A DNA stretch of 34,174 nucleotides from Solirubrobacterales bacterium (GCA_027451345.1 DAIDJO010000088.1:1-34174); one strand, 5' to 3'. Positions 1 to 7,239 are shown, counted from the first letter of the stretch. Notes: generated by a model from the letters alone, not told the origin. Translations and numbers: made by a program.

Positions 1-293
1 ACCTCGAGCCCGAGCTCGACATCGTCACGTTCTTCCCGGCCGCCGACGCGCTCTCGAGCGTCAGCGCCCGCTCCGCCGCCATGCTGCAGGCCGGCATGGG
101 GGACGCCGATGACCCGGTGTTCCTCAGCCTGCTCGGCGTCGACCGTGACACGTTCGCCCGCCTGCACCCGGAGGTGACCCCGGACGCCGACGCCGGCCGC
201 ATCCTGCGCAGCGTGCTGATGAAGCCCGAGCACGAGCTCGTCGTGCCGCACCTGCACCGACGCGTCCTGGAACTCGCGGCCGCCCAGGCGTGA
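1..293 (+). CDS. C-terminal part of a PLP-dependent decarboxylase-like protein (5' partial)
   Basis: The reading frame is open from the left edge (first full codon at 3) to a TGA at 291-293, giving the last 96 residues of a longer protein. It begins LEPELDIVTFFPAA and contains LRSVLMKPEHE followed by VPHLHRRVLELA. This pattern of a beta-strand, a variable stretch, then a beta-strand and a final helix resembles the C-terminal small domain of group II (aromatic L-amino-acid type) PLP decarboxylases. The catalytic lysine and cofactor site lie outside the window, so substrate and family cannot be confirmed. An internal ATG at 81 is not the start, because coding character continues upstream of it. 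The gene converges on the FHA gene, with a strong hairpin starting at its stop codon. Another fold-type I PLP enzyme, such as an aminotransferase, remains possible. Confidence 0.5.
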   Translation, partial: LEPELDIVTFFPAADALSSVSARSAAMLQAGMGDADDPVFLSLLGVDRDTFARLHPEVTPDADAGRILRSVLMKPEHELVVPHLHRRVLELAAAQA

Positions 294-323
294 GCGCGCG
301 CCGCCCCCGGGCGGCGGCGCTCA
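291..323. terminator. Hairpin between convergent genes, probable bidirectional terminator
   Basis: Bases 291-305 pair with 310-323 to give about 14 base pairs with one bulged G and a CCCG loop. The stem starts at the TGA of the upstream gene and ends 12 bases from the stop of the convergent FHA gene. There is no U-tract, as is common in GC-rich actinobacteria. The position serves both genes. Confidence 0.55.
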
Positions 324-335
324 CCGAGCGGCCGC

Positions 336-800
336 TCAGGCGGGGTTCGCCTCGGCGGCCGACGCCAGGCGCAGGCCCGAGGCGACGGCGATGTCGCAGA
401 AGTGCAGGTGGTGACGGCCGATGACGATCTCGTCACCGTCGGCCAGCGTGCTCCACTCGACGCGCTCGCCGTTGACGAACACGCCGTTCAGGCTGCGGTC
501 GTCGACGACGCGCAGGCCGTCGGGCTGGCGCACGATCAGCGCGTGCCGGCGGGAGACGGTCGGGTCGTCGAAGCGGACATCCGCCGCCAGGCTGCGCCCG
601 ATCCTCGTCCATTCGCGCTCGAGCGAGAACGCCACGACGTTCCCGTCGCTACCGCGATAGGCCAGGTACTGGCCGGGGACGTCGATTCCCTCGCGAAGCT
701 CCGCGATCCAGTCCTGATCGGATGTCTGCATGGCGGGACTCGAGGTCTCCTCCGAAGGGACCCGAACCTTGGCCGTTGGGTCTGTCGTCCATGCCTCCAT
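336..800 (-). CDS. FHA-domain protein
   Basis: This 154-residue cytoplasmic protein has a forkhead-associated domain at about residues 61-135. FHA domains bind phosphothreonine peptides, usually on targets of Ser/Thr kinases. The diagnostic residues are visible: IGRS at 67-70, SRRH at 83-86 and the loop DRSLNGVFVNG at 101-111. The roughly 60 residues before the domain look disordered and carry several Ser/Thr, possibly phospho-acceptors. I start the gene at the ATG at 800, because AGAGGAG lies six bases upstream. The ATG at 806 abuts that ribosome site and the one at 848 has none. No kinase is next to it, so its partner is unknown. The function as a phosphopeptide-binding module is secure; its pathway is not. 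Confidence 0.85.
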   Translation of the reverse strand: MEAWTTDPTAKVRVPSEETSSPAMQTSDQDWIAELREGIDVPGQYLAYRGSDGNVVAFSLEREWTRIGRSLAADVRFDDPTVSRRHALIVRQPDGLRVVDDRSLNGVFVNGERVEWSTLADGDEIVIGRHHLHFCDIAVASGLRLASAAEANPA

Positions 801-852
801 GGTCATCTCCTCTGGGCGGTGGACATCGGGCGCGTGCTCGACGCGCACCCTG

Positions 853-858
853 ATGATA
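853..858 (-). promoter_or_regulatory. Candidate -10 element of the FHA gene
   Basis: TATCAT on the minus strand places transcription start near 846, giving an untranslated leader of about 46 bases that contains the AGAGGAG ribosome site. No convincing -35 is seen at 16-18 bases. A TTGACC at 866-871 is only 7 bases away, too close to be the partner. Confidence 0.4.
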
Positions 859-867
859 GTCGTCCGG

Positions 868-907
868 TCAACACGGTCCTCATCGGTTTAACACGGTTCT
901 TCAACAC
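868..907. repeat. Three TYAACAC repeats in the FHA/zinc-ribbon divergent region
   Basis: TCAACACGGT (868-877), TTAACACGGT (888-897) and TCAACAC (901-907) are direct repeats, the first two starting 20 bases apart. They lie just upstream of the FHA -10 element. They could be operator sites for an unidentified regulator. The functional reading is inference. Confidence 0.4.
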
Positions 908-992
908 CTCTTCGCCGGCTTCCCGGGCCGGACAGCCCGGAACCTCCGTCCCCCGTTGCAGGGATTCCCTCTTCCCGGCCGAACCTCATTTC

Positions 993-1268
993 ATGCAGAG
1001 TTCCACCCGAGACATGCCCGAGCTCGAGCTCGCGCTCCTGCGTCGCAGCCTCGGCGACATCGCCGGAATGACCGAGCACTGCGACGCCTGCCACCGCGCC
1101 CTGCTGATCGGCGAGCGCGTCTACGAATACGAGAACGGCCAGCTTCGCTGCGCGCTCTGCCGGGATCACGAGCGGCAGCCGCCGGCCCACTCGCGCACCG
1201 TCCACACCGCCGCGCACGGCCACTCGATCCGCAGGCTCGACCGCCGCCCGGTCCGACGCGCCGCGTAG
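993..1268 (+). CDS. Small zinc-ribbon-like protein, function unknown
   Basis: This protein of 91 residues has two CxxC pairs, C30-C33 (CDAC) and C53-C56 (CALC), separated by 19 residues. That spacing fits a single zinc ribbon, with the intervening strand IGERVYEYENGQLRC between the pairs. The N-terminus is a predicted amphipathic helix (LELALLRRSLGDIAG), and the C-terminus is rich in Arg and His. The start is uncertain: ATG codons at 993, 1014 and 1068 are all in frame and none has a good ribosome site. I chose the longest. The gene is monocistronic, divergent from the FHA gene and followed 77 bases later by an independent promoter. I do not recognise a named family. A nucleic-acid- or protein-binding role is only a guess. 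Confidence 0.6.
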   Translation: MQSSTRDMPELELALLRRSLGDIAGMTEHCDACHRALLIGERVYEYENGQLRCALCRDHERQPPAHSRTVHTAAHGHSIRRLDRRPVRRAA

Positions 1269-1328
1269 CCCCCGCGGGTCCCGGCGACCCCCGGGAGGGG
1301 GGTGAAGACGTTCGCGCGGGCGGGGATT

Positions 1329-1334
1329 TAGACT
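1329..1334 (+). promoter_or_regulatory. Candidate -10 (TAGACT) for the SRPBCC gene
   Basis: TAGACT ends 11 bases before the GTG start at 1346 and no Shine-Dalgarno sequence lies between. The transcript is therefore predicted to be leaderless or nearly so. Confidence 0.5.
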
Positions 1335-1345
1335 CCGGTCCCGCC

Positions 1346-1840
1346 GTGGATCCATTCACCGTCTCCGTCAACATCGCGCTGCCGCGCGAGCAGGTCTTCG
1401 AGTACCTGGCCGACATCGCCAATCACGCCGAGTTCACCGACCACTACCTCGTCGACTGGCGGCTGACGCGCGAGGAGAGCTACGGCGAGGGCGCCGGCGC
1501 TCGCTTCCGGGTGAAGGCCCCGATGAACCGCTTCGCCTGGGCCGACATGACGCTCGCCGAGCTGCGGCCACCGTTCAAGATCGTCGAGCGCGGCCGGGGC
1601 GGCAAGTTCAACCGCATCAAGATGATCGGCACCTACGAGATCGTCGAGCCTCACCCGGGGATCTCGCGGGTGCACTACACGTATGAGACCGACGCCCACG
1701 TCCTGTCGGACGTGATCGCCGAGAACTTCGGTGGGCGGGCGTGGGCCAAGCGCAAGGCCAGGCGTGCGCTCAGGCGGCTGCGCGCGATCCTCGAGGAGGA
1801 TCGCCAGCGCGGGCGGCGTCCCTCCGTCGCCGCGCGCTGA
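1346..1840 (+). CDS. SRPBCC (START-like / polyketide cyclase-type) family protein
   Basis: This protein of 164 residues matches the helix-grip fold. It opens with a strand (VDPFTVSVNIALP), followed by REQVFEYLADIANHAEFTDH, the typical 'P..vwe.laD...' helix. Strands follow, such as RFRVKAP, PFKIVERG, GTYEIVEP and SRVHYTYE. A long basic C-terminal helix (WAKRKARRALRRLRAIL) closes the domain. Such proteins bind hydrophobic ligands or act as small cyclases or hydrolases; the ligand cannot be read from sequence. I start at GTG 1346 because it begins the first strand and sits just downstream of a TAGACT hexamer. The next gene starts only 26 bases after the stop but has its own promoter-like hexamer. 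Family assignment is fairly sure; function is unknown. Confidence 0.8.
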   Translation: MDPFTVSVNIALPREQVFEYLADIANHAEFTDHYLVDWRLTREESYGEGAGARFRVKAPMNRFAWADMTLAELRPPFKIVERGRGGKFNRIKMIGTYEIVEPHPGISRVHYTYETDAHVLSDVIAENFGGRAWAKRKARRALRRLRAILEEDRQRGRRPSVAAR

Positions 1841-1852
1841 CCGACCGCTCTA

Positions 1853-1858
1853 TAGACT
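1853..1858 (+). promoter_or_regulatory. Candidate -10 (TAGACT) for the lipoprotein gene
   Basis: TAGACT, identical to the hexamer before the preceding gene, ends 8 bases before GTG 1867. No ribosome-binding site intervenes, implying a leaderless mRNA. Confidence 0.5.
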
Positions 1859-1866
1859 CCGGGCAC

Positions 1867-2469
1867 GTGAAGGCACTCCGCGACAAGCGACCGCTCCGGC
1901 TCGTGCCGCTGCTCGCCGCGGCGGCGCTGTCGGTGGGGGTCAGCGGATGCGGGCTGGCGAACCGCCCGGTGCGCCCCACCGGCGTCTCGCAGGACGAGCT
2001 CTCCAACGGCGCCGAGCCGTATTTCTGGACCGGCGCGGTCACCTACCAGGTGCAGATCTCGCGTCAGCTGAACCCGTTTGACTCCTACGACGTCCAGTAC
2101 CTCGCGGGCGTGCGCGGAGCGCAGCAGCTGAGCCCGCAGCAGTTCTGGTTCGGCGTGTTCCTCTGGGCCAAGAACCAGTCCGGGCACCCCGCCCTGACCG
2201 CGGACCGGTTCGAGATCGTCGATTCGGCCGGCAACGTGTACCCCGCCACGCCGCTCAACCCGAGCGTCAACCCGTACGCGTGGACCCAGCAGACCCTCAG
2301 CCCGGATGGGATCGAACCGGTGGCCGACAGCGCCGCGGCCGACAGCTCGCCGGGAGGGGCCCTGGTGCTCTTCAAGCTCAACCAGAGCGTCTACTCCAAC
2401 CGGCCGCTCACCCTGAAGATCTTCGCCCCCGGCACCAACCGGGTGTCGAACGTCTCGCTCGACCTCTAG
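1867..2469 (+). CDS. Secreted lipoprotein with Ig-like fold, function unknown
   Basis: The 200-residue product has a classical lipoprotein signal: basic start (KALRDKRPLR), hydrophobic core (LVPLLAAAALSVGV) and lipobox VSGC with the modified Cys at 28. The mature part is rich in aromatic and Asn/Gln residues. Alternating strands such as WFGVFLWAKNQSG, FEIVDSAGNVYPA and LTLKIFAPG resemble the beta-sandwich of DUF4352/telobox-like extracellular domains. It should be anchored to the outer face of the membrane. The GTG start at 1867 gives the right length of charged n-region; longer starts would bury the signal. It is followed by a hairpin directly after the stop. No enzymatic motif is seen. Confidence 0.75.
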   Translation: MKALRDKRPLRLVPLLAAAALSVGVSGCGLANRPVRPTGVSQDELSNGAEPYFWTGAVTYQVQISRQLNPFDSYDVQYLAGVRGAQQLSPQQFWFGVFLWAKNQSGHPALTADRFEIVDSAGNVYPATPLNPSVNPYAWTQQTLSPDGIEPVADSAAADSSPGGALVLFKLNQSVYSNRPLTLKIFAPGTNRVSNVSLDL

Positions 2470-2470
2470 T

Positions 2471-2489
2471 CGGCCGCGGCCCGCGGCCG
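2471..2489 (+). terminator. GC hairpin after the lipoprotein gene
   Basis: A perfect 8-bp stem (2471-2478 with 2482-2489) closes a GCC loop, two bases after the TAG stop. It has no U-run. The second arm overlaps a self-complementary GCGGCCGC octamer that recurs at 2510-2517. Confidence 0.5.
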
Positions 2490-2507
2490 CTGTGAAGATG
2501 CTGTGAA
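2490..2507. promoter_or_regulatory. 11-bp direct repeat upstream of the cytidylate-kinase-like gene
   Basis: CTGTGAA occurs at 2490-2496 and 2501-2507, exactly 11 bp apart. On the minus strand this reads GTTCACAGCAT followed by CTTCACAGCGG. That resembles the tandem 11-nt units (GTTCACC) of the Streptomyces PhoP box. It lies about 40-60 bases upstream of the predicted transcription start of the next gene. The match is imperfect and its function is inferred. Confidence 0.35.
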
Positions 2508-2535
2508 CCGCGGCCGCCGGGTGGGTGCCCTGCGG

Positions 2536-2541
2536 TACGGT
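2536..2541 (+). promoter_or_regulatory. Candidate -10 (TACGGT) for the cytidylate-kinase-like gene
   Basis: TACGGT ends 10 bases before ATG 2552, with no Shine-Dalgarno sequence in between. Confidence 0.45.
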
Positions 2542-2551
2542 TGCGCCCGCC

Positions 2552-3229
2552 ATGGGCGCTCGGGTCATCACCATCTCCTGCTCTGACGGGGCGGGCGGCG
2601 AGGAGGTCGCCCTCGCCGTCGGCGCGGCGCTCGGGTTTCCGGTGATCAGCGAGGAGATCCTCTCGCGGGCGGCCGCCGAGGCGGGGGTGAGCGTCGAGAC
2701 GATCGCCGACGTCGAGCGCCGCAAGACCTTCATGGGCAAGCTCGTCGGGCGGCTCATCCCGCCGAGCGCGGCGGCGTCGGACCCCGGCTTCCGCCAGTCC
2801 CTCGACGCCCAGGTCACCGCGGGCCTCGTCGGCCTGGCGCTCCCCCTCGAGGGTGGCCCCCGGCTGAGCGGCGACGAGCTGCGCGGCAAGATCCGCTCGG
2901 CGATCGACGAATACATGGCCCACGGCGAGGTGGTCATCCTCGCCCACGCGGCGTCCCACTCGCTGCGGGGGCGAGCCGGCGTGCTGCGGGTCCTCGTCAC
3001 CGGATCGGTGCCGGCGCGCACCGCGAGGATCGCCGCGAGCCGGCTCCTCAGCGAGCCGGACGCCGCAAAGCTCGTGCGCACCGGCGACGCCAACCGCGCC
3101 GACTATCTGAAGCGCTTCTACGGGATCGAGCGGGAGTCGCCCGAGCAGTACGACCTGGTCGTCGACACCGACGAGCTGACGGTCGACGACGCGGCGCGGA
3201 TGATCCTCTCGGCCGCCGAGTCGAACTGA
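2552..3229 (+). CDS. Cytidylate kinase-like family protein
   Basis: This 225-residue protein opens with strand RVITIS followed by SDGAGGEEVALAVGAALG. That corresponds to the P-loop region of the cytidylate kinase-like family, though the loop lacks the Lys of a classical Walker A. A conserved stretch ISEEILSRAAAEAG follows. The C-terminal half has the strand VVILAHAASHSL, the arginine-rich LID segment (SVPARTARIA) and the motif DANRADYLKRFYG typical of this family. It closes with YDLVVDTDELT, the usual 'NTD' strand. The true substrate of these proteins is generally unknown; it need not be CMP. The start is the ATG preceded by a -10-like hexamer. It is a single-gene unit between the lipoprotein and MarP-like genes. 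Confidence 0.8.
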   Translation: MGARVITISCSDGAGGEEVALAVGAALGFPVISEEILSRAAAEAGVSVETIADVERRKTFMGKLVGRLIPPSAAASDPGFRQSLDAQVTAGLVGLALPLEGGPRLSGDELRGKIRSAIDEYMAHGEVVILAHAASHSLRGRAGVLRVLVTGSVPARTARIAASRLLSEPDAAKLVRTGDANRADYLKRFYGIERESPEQYDLVVDTDELTVDDAARMILSAAESN

Positions 3230-3290
3230 CCCGCGGCGCCCTCGGGGGCCCACGCGTCCAGACGCGCTCCGCCACGGAGCCCGCAGCGCC

Positions 3291-3296
3291 TAAGCT
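3291..3296 (+). promoter_or_regulatory. Candidate -10 (TAAGCT) for the MarP-like gene
   Basis: TAAGCT ends 9 bases before ATG 3306 with no ribosome-binding site in between, consistent with a leaderless transcript. Confidence 0.45.
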
Positions 3297-3305
3297 GCGC
3301 CTGCG

Positions 3306-4478
3306 ATGACGCTCGCCGACCTCGTGATCCTCGCCCTCGTGGCGCTGATGGCGCTGCAGGGTTTCCTCCGCGGCTTCATCGTCGGGGCGGCGGCGCTCGT
3401 CGGCTTCGTCGCCGGCGGCCTGATCGGCTCGCGGATCGCGCCCCTGCTGCTCTCGGGTGGCGCGCACTCGCCGTATTCGGCGCTGTTCAGCCTCGGCGGC
3501 GCGGTGATCCTCGGCGGCCTGCTCGCCTCGATCTTCGAGGGTGTCGCCCGCCGGCTGCGTCGCTTCATGTGGATCCCGGGGCTGCGCATCGTCGACGGCG
3601 TCTTCGGCGCGCTGCTCACCGCCGGGATCGGGCTCGGGATGGCCTGGATCGCCGGGGCGGTCCTGCTGCAGGCGGGCAGCCAGTTCAACCTCCCACCGAG
3701 CTTCCGCCACAGCATCGCGCGGTCGGTCATCCTGCGCAGCCTCAACCGGACGCTGCCCCCATCCGGGCCGATCCTCAACGCGCTCGGCCGGATCGACCCC
3801 CTCGGGAGCATCGCCGGCACCGGGGTGAACGTGCCGGCGCCCAACCCGCGCATCGTGCGCGCCGCCGGCGTGCGCCTCGCCTCCGGCTCGGTCGTGCGGA
3901 TCCTCGGCACCGCGTGCGGCTTCGGCGTCGAGGGGAGCGGCTGGGTCGCCGGCAGCGGCCTGGTGGTGACCAACGCCCACGTCGTGGCCGGTGAGACCGA
4001 CACGGTCGTCCAGGTGGGCGGGGTCGGCCGCCCGCTCGCCGCCCGCGCGCTCGTCTTCGACCCGCACAACGACATCGCCGTCCTGGCCGTCCCGGGCCTG
4101 ACCGCTCCAGCCCTGAGGCTGGCCAGCGGGCCGGCCTCAGGGGAGTCGGCGGCGATCCTGGGCTTCCCGCTCAACCACGGCTACGATCGGCAGCCCGCGC
4201 GACTCGGCCCGACCCAGCGCGCGAACACCACCAACGCCTACGGGAACCCGGCGAACCGGCTCATCACCTCGCTGCGCGGCCTGGTGCGGTCCGGGAACTC
4301 GGGCGGGCCGCTCGTCGACGCCGCCGGGCAGGTGGTCGGCACCGTCTTCGCGGAGATCACGAGCACCGCGAGCACCGACCACAGCGGCCTCGCCGTCCCC
4401 GACCGGATCGTCGCGCGCGAGCTGCGACGGGCGCGCGCGGCGCGTCACTTCGTCAGCACACGGAGCTGCGCCGCTTGA
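3306..4478 (+). CDS. marP: MarP-like membrane serine protease (CvpA domain plus trypsin-like domain)
   Basis: The 390-residue protein starts with a CvpA-type membrane domain of about four helices (residues 1-125, e.g. LVILALVALMALQGFLRGF). An extracytoplasmic chymotrypsin-fold protease follows. The catalytic triad is visible: His225 in TNAHVV, Asp256 in DPHNDIAVL and Ser332 in GNSGGPL. Cysteines at 204 (GTACGF) and 388 (RSCAA) flank the protease domain. In Mycobacterium tuberculosis MarP an equivalent pair forms a disulfide that holds the active conformation. MarP is known for acid resistance and processing of a cell-wall hydrolase; whether this homologue shares the substrate is inference. 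The ATG at 3306 precedes the first helix directly. The gene stands alone, 44 bases before topB. Confidence 0.9.
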   Translation: MTLADLVILALVALMALQGFLRGFIVGAAALVGFVAGGLIGSRIAPLLLSGGAHSPYSALFSLGGAVILGGLLASIFEGVARRLRRFMWIPGLRIVDGVFGALLTAGIGLGMAWIAGAVLLQAGSQFNLPPSFRHSIARSVILRSLNRTLPPSGPILNALGRIDPLGSIAGTGVNVPAPNPRIVRAAGVRLASGSVVRILGTACGFGVEGSGWVAGSGLVVTNAHVVAGETDTVVQVGGVGRPLAARALVFDPHNDIAVLAVPGLTAPALRLASGPASGESAAILGFPLNHGYDRQPARLGPTQRANTTNAYGNPANRLITSLRGLVRSGNSGGPLVDAAGQVVGTVFAEITSTASTDHSGLAVPDRIVARELRRARAARHFVSTRSCAA

Positions 4479-4507
4479 CCGGCGCGGGCAATGGCTCCCC
4501 AGACCGC

Positions 4508-4513
4508 TACGCT
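4508..4513 (+). promoter_or_regulatory. Candidate -10 (TACGCT) for topB
   Basis: TACGCT ends 9 bases before ATG 4523. No Shine-Dalgarno sequence lies between, so a leaderless mRNA is predicted. Confidence 0.45.
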
Positions 4514-4522
4514 GCTGGCCCC

Positions 4523-6811
4523 ATGACCAAGACCCTGGTGATCGCCGAGAAGCCCTCCGTCGGGCGCGACCTGAGCAAGGTGCTGCCCGGGCCGTTCACG
4601 AAGGGCGAGGGCGTGCTCGAGGGCCCCGAGCACATCATCACCTGGGCGGTCGGCCACCTCGTTCAGCTCGCCGACCCCGACGAGTACGACGAGAAGTACG
4701 CGAAGTGGCGGATGCCGGACCTCCCGATCCTGCCCCGCAAGTTCAAGCTCGTCGTGCGCGACGAGCGCTCGAAGAAGCAGATGACGGTCGTCAAGCGCGA
4801 GCTCGACCGCGAGGACGTCGACCAGGTCGTCAACGCCTGTGACGCCGGGCGCGAGGGGGAGCTGATCTTCGCCTACCTGTACGAGAAGGCGGGCAGCCGG
4901 CTGCCGGTGCAGCGACTGTGGCTGAACTCGATGACGAACTCCGCGATCAAGGAGGCGTTCGCCTCGCTGCGCCCCGCCGCCGAGTACCACACCCTCGAGG
5001 AGGCGGCCCGCTCGCGCTCGGAGGCGGACTGGATCGTCGGCATGAACGCCACCCGGGCGGCGACGATCCGCCTGCGCAGCTCCTTCGACGGCGCCGTCTC
5101 GCTCGGCCGCGTGCAGACCCCGACGCTCGCCATCCTCGCCCGCCGGGAACAGGAGATCCGCGACTTCGTGGCCGAGCCGTACTGGGTCGTCGACGCTCGC
5201 TTCCTCGCTGAGACCGTCCCACCCTCCGCCCCCAACACCGAGCCGCGCCGCGCCTACGACGGGCGCTTCCACGCCGGCGCGAACCCCCGGATCCCCACCG
5301 AGCGGGAGGCGCAGGAGATCGTCGCCGCCTGCGAGAACGGCGTCGGCACGATCACGAAGGTCGAGAAGCGCGAGAGCCGTGACCGCGCCCCGCTGCTCTA
5401 CGACCTCTCCTCGCTGCAGCGCGACGCCTCCTCGCGGTACGGGTTCTTCGCCCGGCGCACCCTGGCGGCCGCGCAGCGCCTCTACGAGGAGCACAAGGCG
5501 CTGACGTACCCGCGCACGAACTCCCGCTACATCACCAGCGACATGATCCCCGACATCAAGCCGATTGCGAAGCTCGTCGGGGGCCAGCGCGAGTACGCCG
5601 CGGGGGCCGCGTACGTGACCGGGCTCGACGTGCTGCCGCTCGGACGGGTCGTCAACAACGAGAAGGTGACCGACCACCACGCGATCATCCCGACGCTCGC
5701 GGAGCGTCACCCGGTCGAGAAGATTGATGAGGACGATCGCAAGATCTACGACCTCGTCGTCCGACGCTTCCTCGCCGTCTTCCACCCCGAGGCCGTGTTC
5801 GAGAACACGCGCATCGAGACGACCGTCGCCGACCACGTCTTTCGCACGCGCGGCAAGGTGCTGCTCGTCCCCGGCTGGCGCGGGGTCTACGGCGAGGGGG
5901 TCGCCGCCGACGCCACCGCCGGCTCCCCCGACGAGGAGGACGAGGGCGCCGATCAGCAGCTGCCGAAGCTCGAGCAGGGCGAGCGGTCCAGGGTGCGCCG
6001 CGTCGCCCTCGCGGCCAAGGAGACGAAGCCACCGCGGCGCTTCTCCGACGGGTCGCTGATCGATGCGATGGAGACGGCCGGCAAGCTCGTCGACGACGAG
6101 GAGCTGCGCGAGGCGATGAAGGAGTCGGGCATCGGCACCCCGGCCACCCGCGCGGCGATCATCGAACGGCTGCTGCAGGTCGGCTACATCGAGCGTGACG
6201 GCCGGGCGCTCGTCGTCACCGAGAAGGGGATGAACGTGATCCGCCTGCTCGGCGAGCACGCGCTCACCTCCCCGTCGTTGACCGGGGAGTGGGAGCATCG
6301 GCTCGCCAAGATCGAGACCGGCGAGGACACGAGGGCGGCCTTCATGGCCGACATCGCCCGGTTCGCCGAGGAGACGGTCCACCAGCTCGACACCACGCTC
6401 AAGGACGTGCGGATCCCGCGCGCGAACCTCGGGCCCTGTCCCGTCTGCGGGCAGGACATCGTCGAGAACCGCAAGGGCTACTCGTGCTGGTCGCGCAGCG
6501 ACCCGGGCTGCGGCTTCGTGATCTGGAAGGCGAAGGCCGGCAAGAACCTCACCACCGCGATCGCCCGGGAACTGATCAAGACGGGGCGCACCGAGCGGCC
6601 GGTGACCGGCTTCAAGATCCGGGCTGGGAAGAGCTTCCGGTCGCGTCTGGCGCTGATGCAGACCGAGGAGGGGCGCTGGCGCGTCGAGTTCGACGAGCCG
6701 TGGGCCAAGGAGGGCGCCAAGCCCCCCGAGGCCGACGACGCGGCCGGCGGGGAGGGCCGGGACGGCGCCGGGGCGCCCGACGAGGCGCGCAGCGAGCCGG
6801 CCGCCGCCTGA
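4523..6811 (+). CDS. topB: DNA topoisomerase III-type (type IA) topoisomerase
   Basis: This 762-residue enzyme relaxes or decatenates DNA through a 5'-phosphotyrosine intermediate. The N-terminal Toprim domain shows KTLVIAEKPSVGRDL (Glu at residue 8) and the acidic motif CDAGREGELIF. Type IA signatures follow: SRSEADWIVGMNATRAAT, SLGRVQTPTLAI, the active-site motif TYPRTNSRYI with Tyr329, and DHHAIIPT. Many relatives have Asp or Ser where Asn follows YPRT here. Four cysteines in CPVCGQDIVENRKGYSCW and PGCGF (about residues 639-665) form a C-terminal zinc element. A second C-terminal topoisomerase repeat follows (TGRTERPVTGFKIRAGKSF). The last 30 residues are acidic, low complexity and probably disordered. 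Start at ATG 4523 is fixed by the MTKTLVIAEKPS beginning. The length fits TopB rather than TopA. Confidence 0.93.
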   Translation: MTKTLVIAEKPSVGRDLSKVLPGPFTKGEGVLEGPEHIITWAVGHLVQLADPDEYDEKYAKWRMPDLPILPRKFKLVVRDERSKKQMTVVKRELDREDVDQVVNACDAGREGELIFAYLYEKAGSRLPVQRLWLNSMTNSAIKEAFASLRPAAEYHTLEEAARSRSEADWIVGMNATRAATIRLRSSFDGAVSLGRVQTPTLAILARREQEIRDFVAEPYWVVDARFLAETVPPSAPNTEPRRAYDGRFHAGANPRIPTEREAQEIVAACENGVGTITKVEKRESRDRAPLLYDLSSLQRDASSRYGFFARRTLAAAQRLYEEHKALTYPRTNSRYITSDMIPDIKPIAKLVGGQREYAAGAAYVTGLDVLPLGRVVNNEKVTDHHAIIPTLAERHPVEKIDEDDRKIYDLVVRRFLAVFHPEAVFENTRIETTVADHVFRTRGKVLLVPGWRGVYGEGVAADATAGSPDEEDEGADQQLPKLEQGERSRVRRVALAAKETKPPRRFSDGSLIDAMETAGKLVDDEELREAMKESGIGTPATRAAIIERLLQVGYIERDGRALVVTEKGMNVIRLLGEHALTSPSLTGEWEHRLAKIETGEDTRAAFMADIARFAEETVHQLDTTLKDVRIPRANLGPCPVCGQDIVENRKGYSCWSRSDPGCGFVIWKAKAGKNLTTAIARELIKTGRTERPVTGFKIRAGKSFRSRLALMQTEEGRWRVEFDEPWAKEGAKPPEADDAAGGEGRDGAGAPDEARSEPAAA

Positions 6812-6854
6812 GCCCGGCGCGGGAAAAAGCACGCGCGACGCGCGGCGGGGGCGG

Positions 6855-6860
6855 TAGGGT
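6855..6860 (+). promoter_or_regulatory. Candidate -10 (TAGGGT) for the small helical protein
   Basis: TAGGGT lies 33 bases before ATG 6894. The resulting short leader contains GAAAGGAG at 6881-6888, five bases before the start. This is one of the few genes in the window with a clear ribosome-binding site. Confidence 0.45.
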
Positions 6861-6893
6861 CCGCGAAACGACCCTGCTCGGAAAGGAGCCGTG

Positions 6894-7232
6894 ATGGCTG
6901 CACCCACCCGCGAGGACGCGGCGTTGATGATCCAGATCTCCCAATGGATGGCGTCGTCGGGCATGAACGAGGCGATGCCCGAGCTCTGGGCGCCCGACTT
7001 CGACCCCGAGACGGCCGATCCGCTGTCCACTCCGGTGCGGCTCACGCTCGGCGTGTTCGAGACGATCGGGACGCTCGTCAAGCACGACCTGCTCAGCCGT
7101 GAGCTCGTGAAGGACTGGATGTGGATCGAGGGCATCTGGGGCCGCGTCGGCCCCGCCGCCCTGAAGATGCGCGCGGACGCCGGGGAGCCGCGGCTCTACG
7201 AGAACTTCGAGGCGCTCGCCGCGCAGCCCTGA
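6894..7232 (+). CDS. Small helical protein of unknown function (DUF4760-like)
   Basis: The product has 112 residues, is largely alpha-helical and lacks a signal or membrane segment. Notable stretches are ALMIQISQWMASSGM, VRLTLGVFETIGTLVKHDLLSRELVKDW and WIEGIWGRVGPAALKMRADAG. The Trp-rich helix after a 'f..ig.lv....l......w' pattern recalls DUF4760-type proteins, but I am not certain. ATG 6894 is chosen over the adjoining GTG 6891 because GGAG is five bases upstream. It converges on the sensor kinase gene with only 7 bases between the two stops and no obvious hairpin. No function is proposed. Confidence 0.7.
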   Translation: MAAPTREDAALMIQISQWMASSGMNEAMPELWAPDFDPETADPLSTPVRLTLGVFETIGTLVKHDLLSRELVKDWMWIEGIWGRVGPAALKMRADAGEPRLYENFEALAAQP

Positions 7233-7239
7233 GCGCCGG

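Noticed and set aside
866..871. TTGACC as the -35 of the FHA promoter
   Set aside because: It is only 7 bases from the TATCAT hexamer. It is better explained as part of the TYAACAC repeats.
4445..7135. Very long open frame on the minus strand opposite topB
   Set aside because: It is an antisense shadow of topB caused by the high GC third codon position. Its translation is Arg/Gly/Leu-rich without motifs, while the plus strand encodes a complete topoisomerase.
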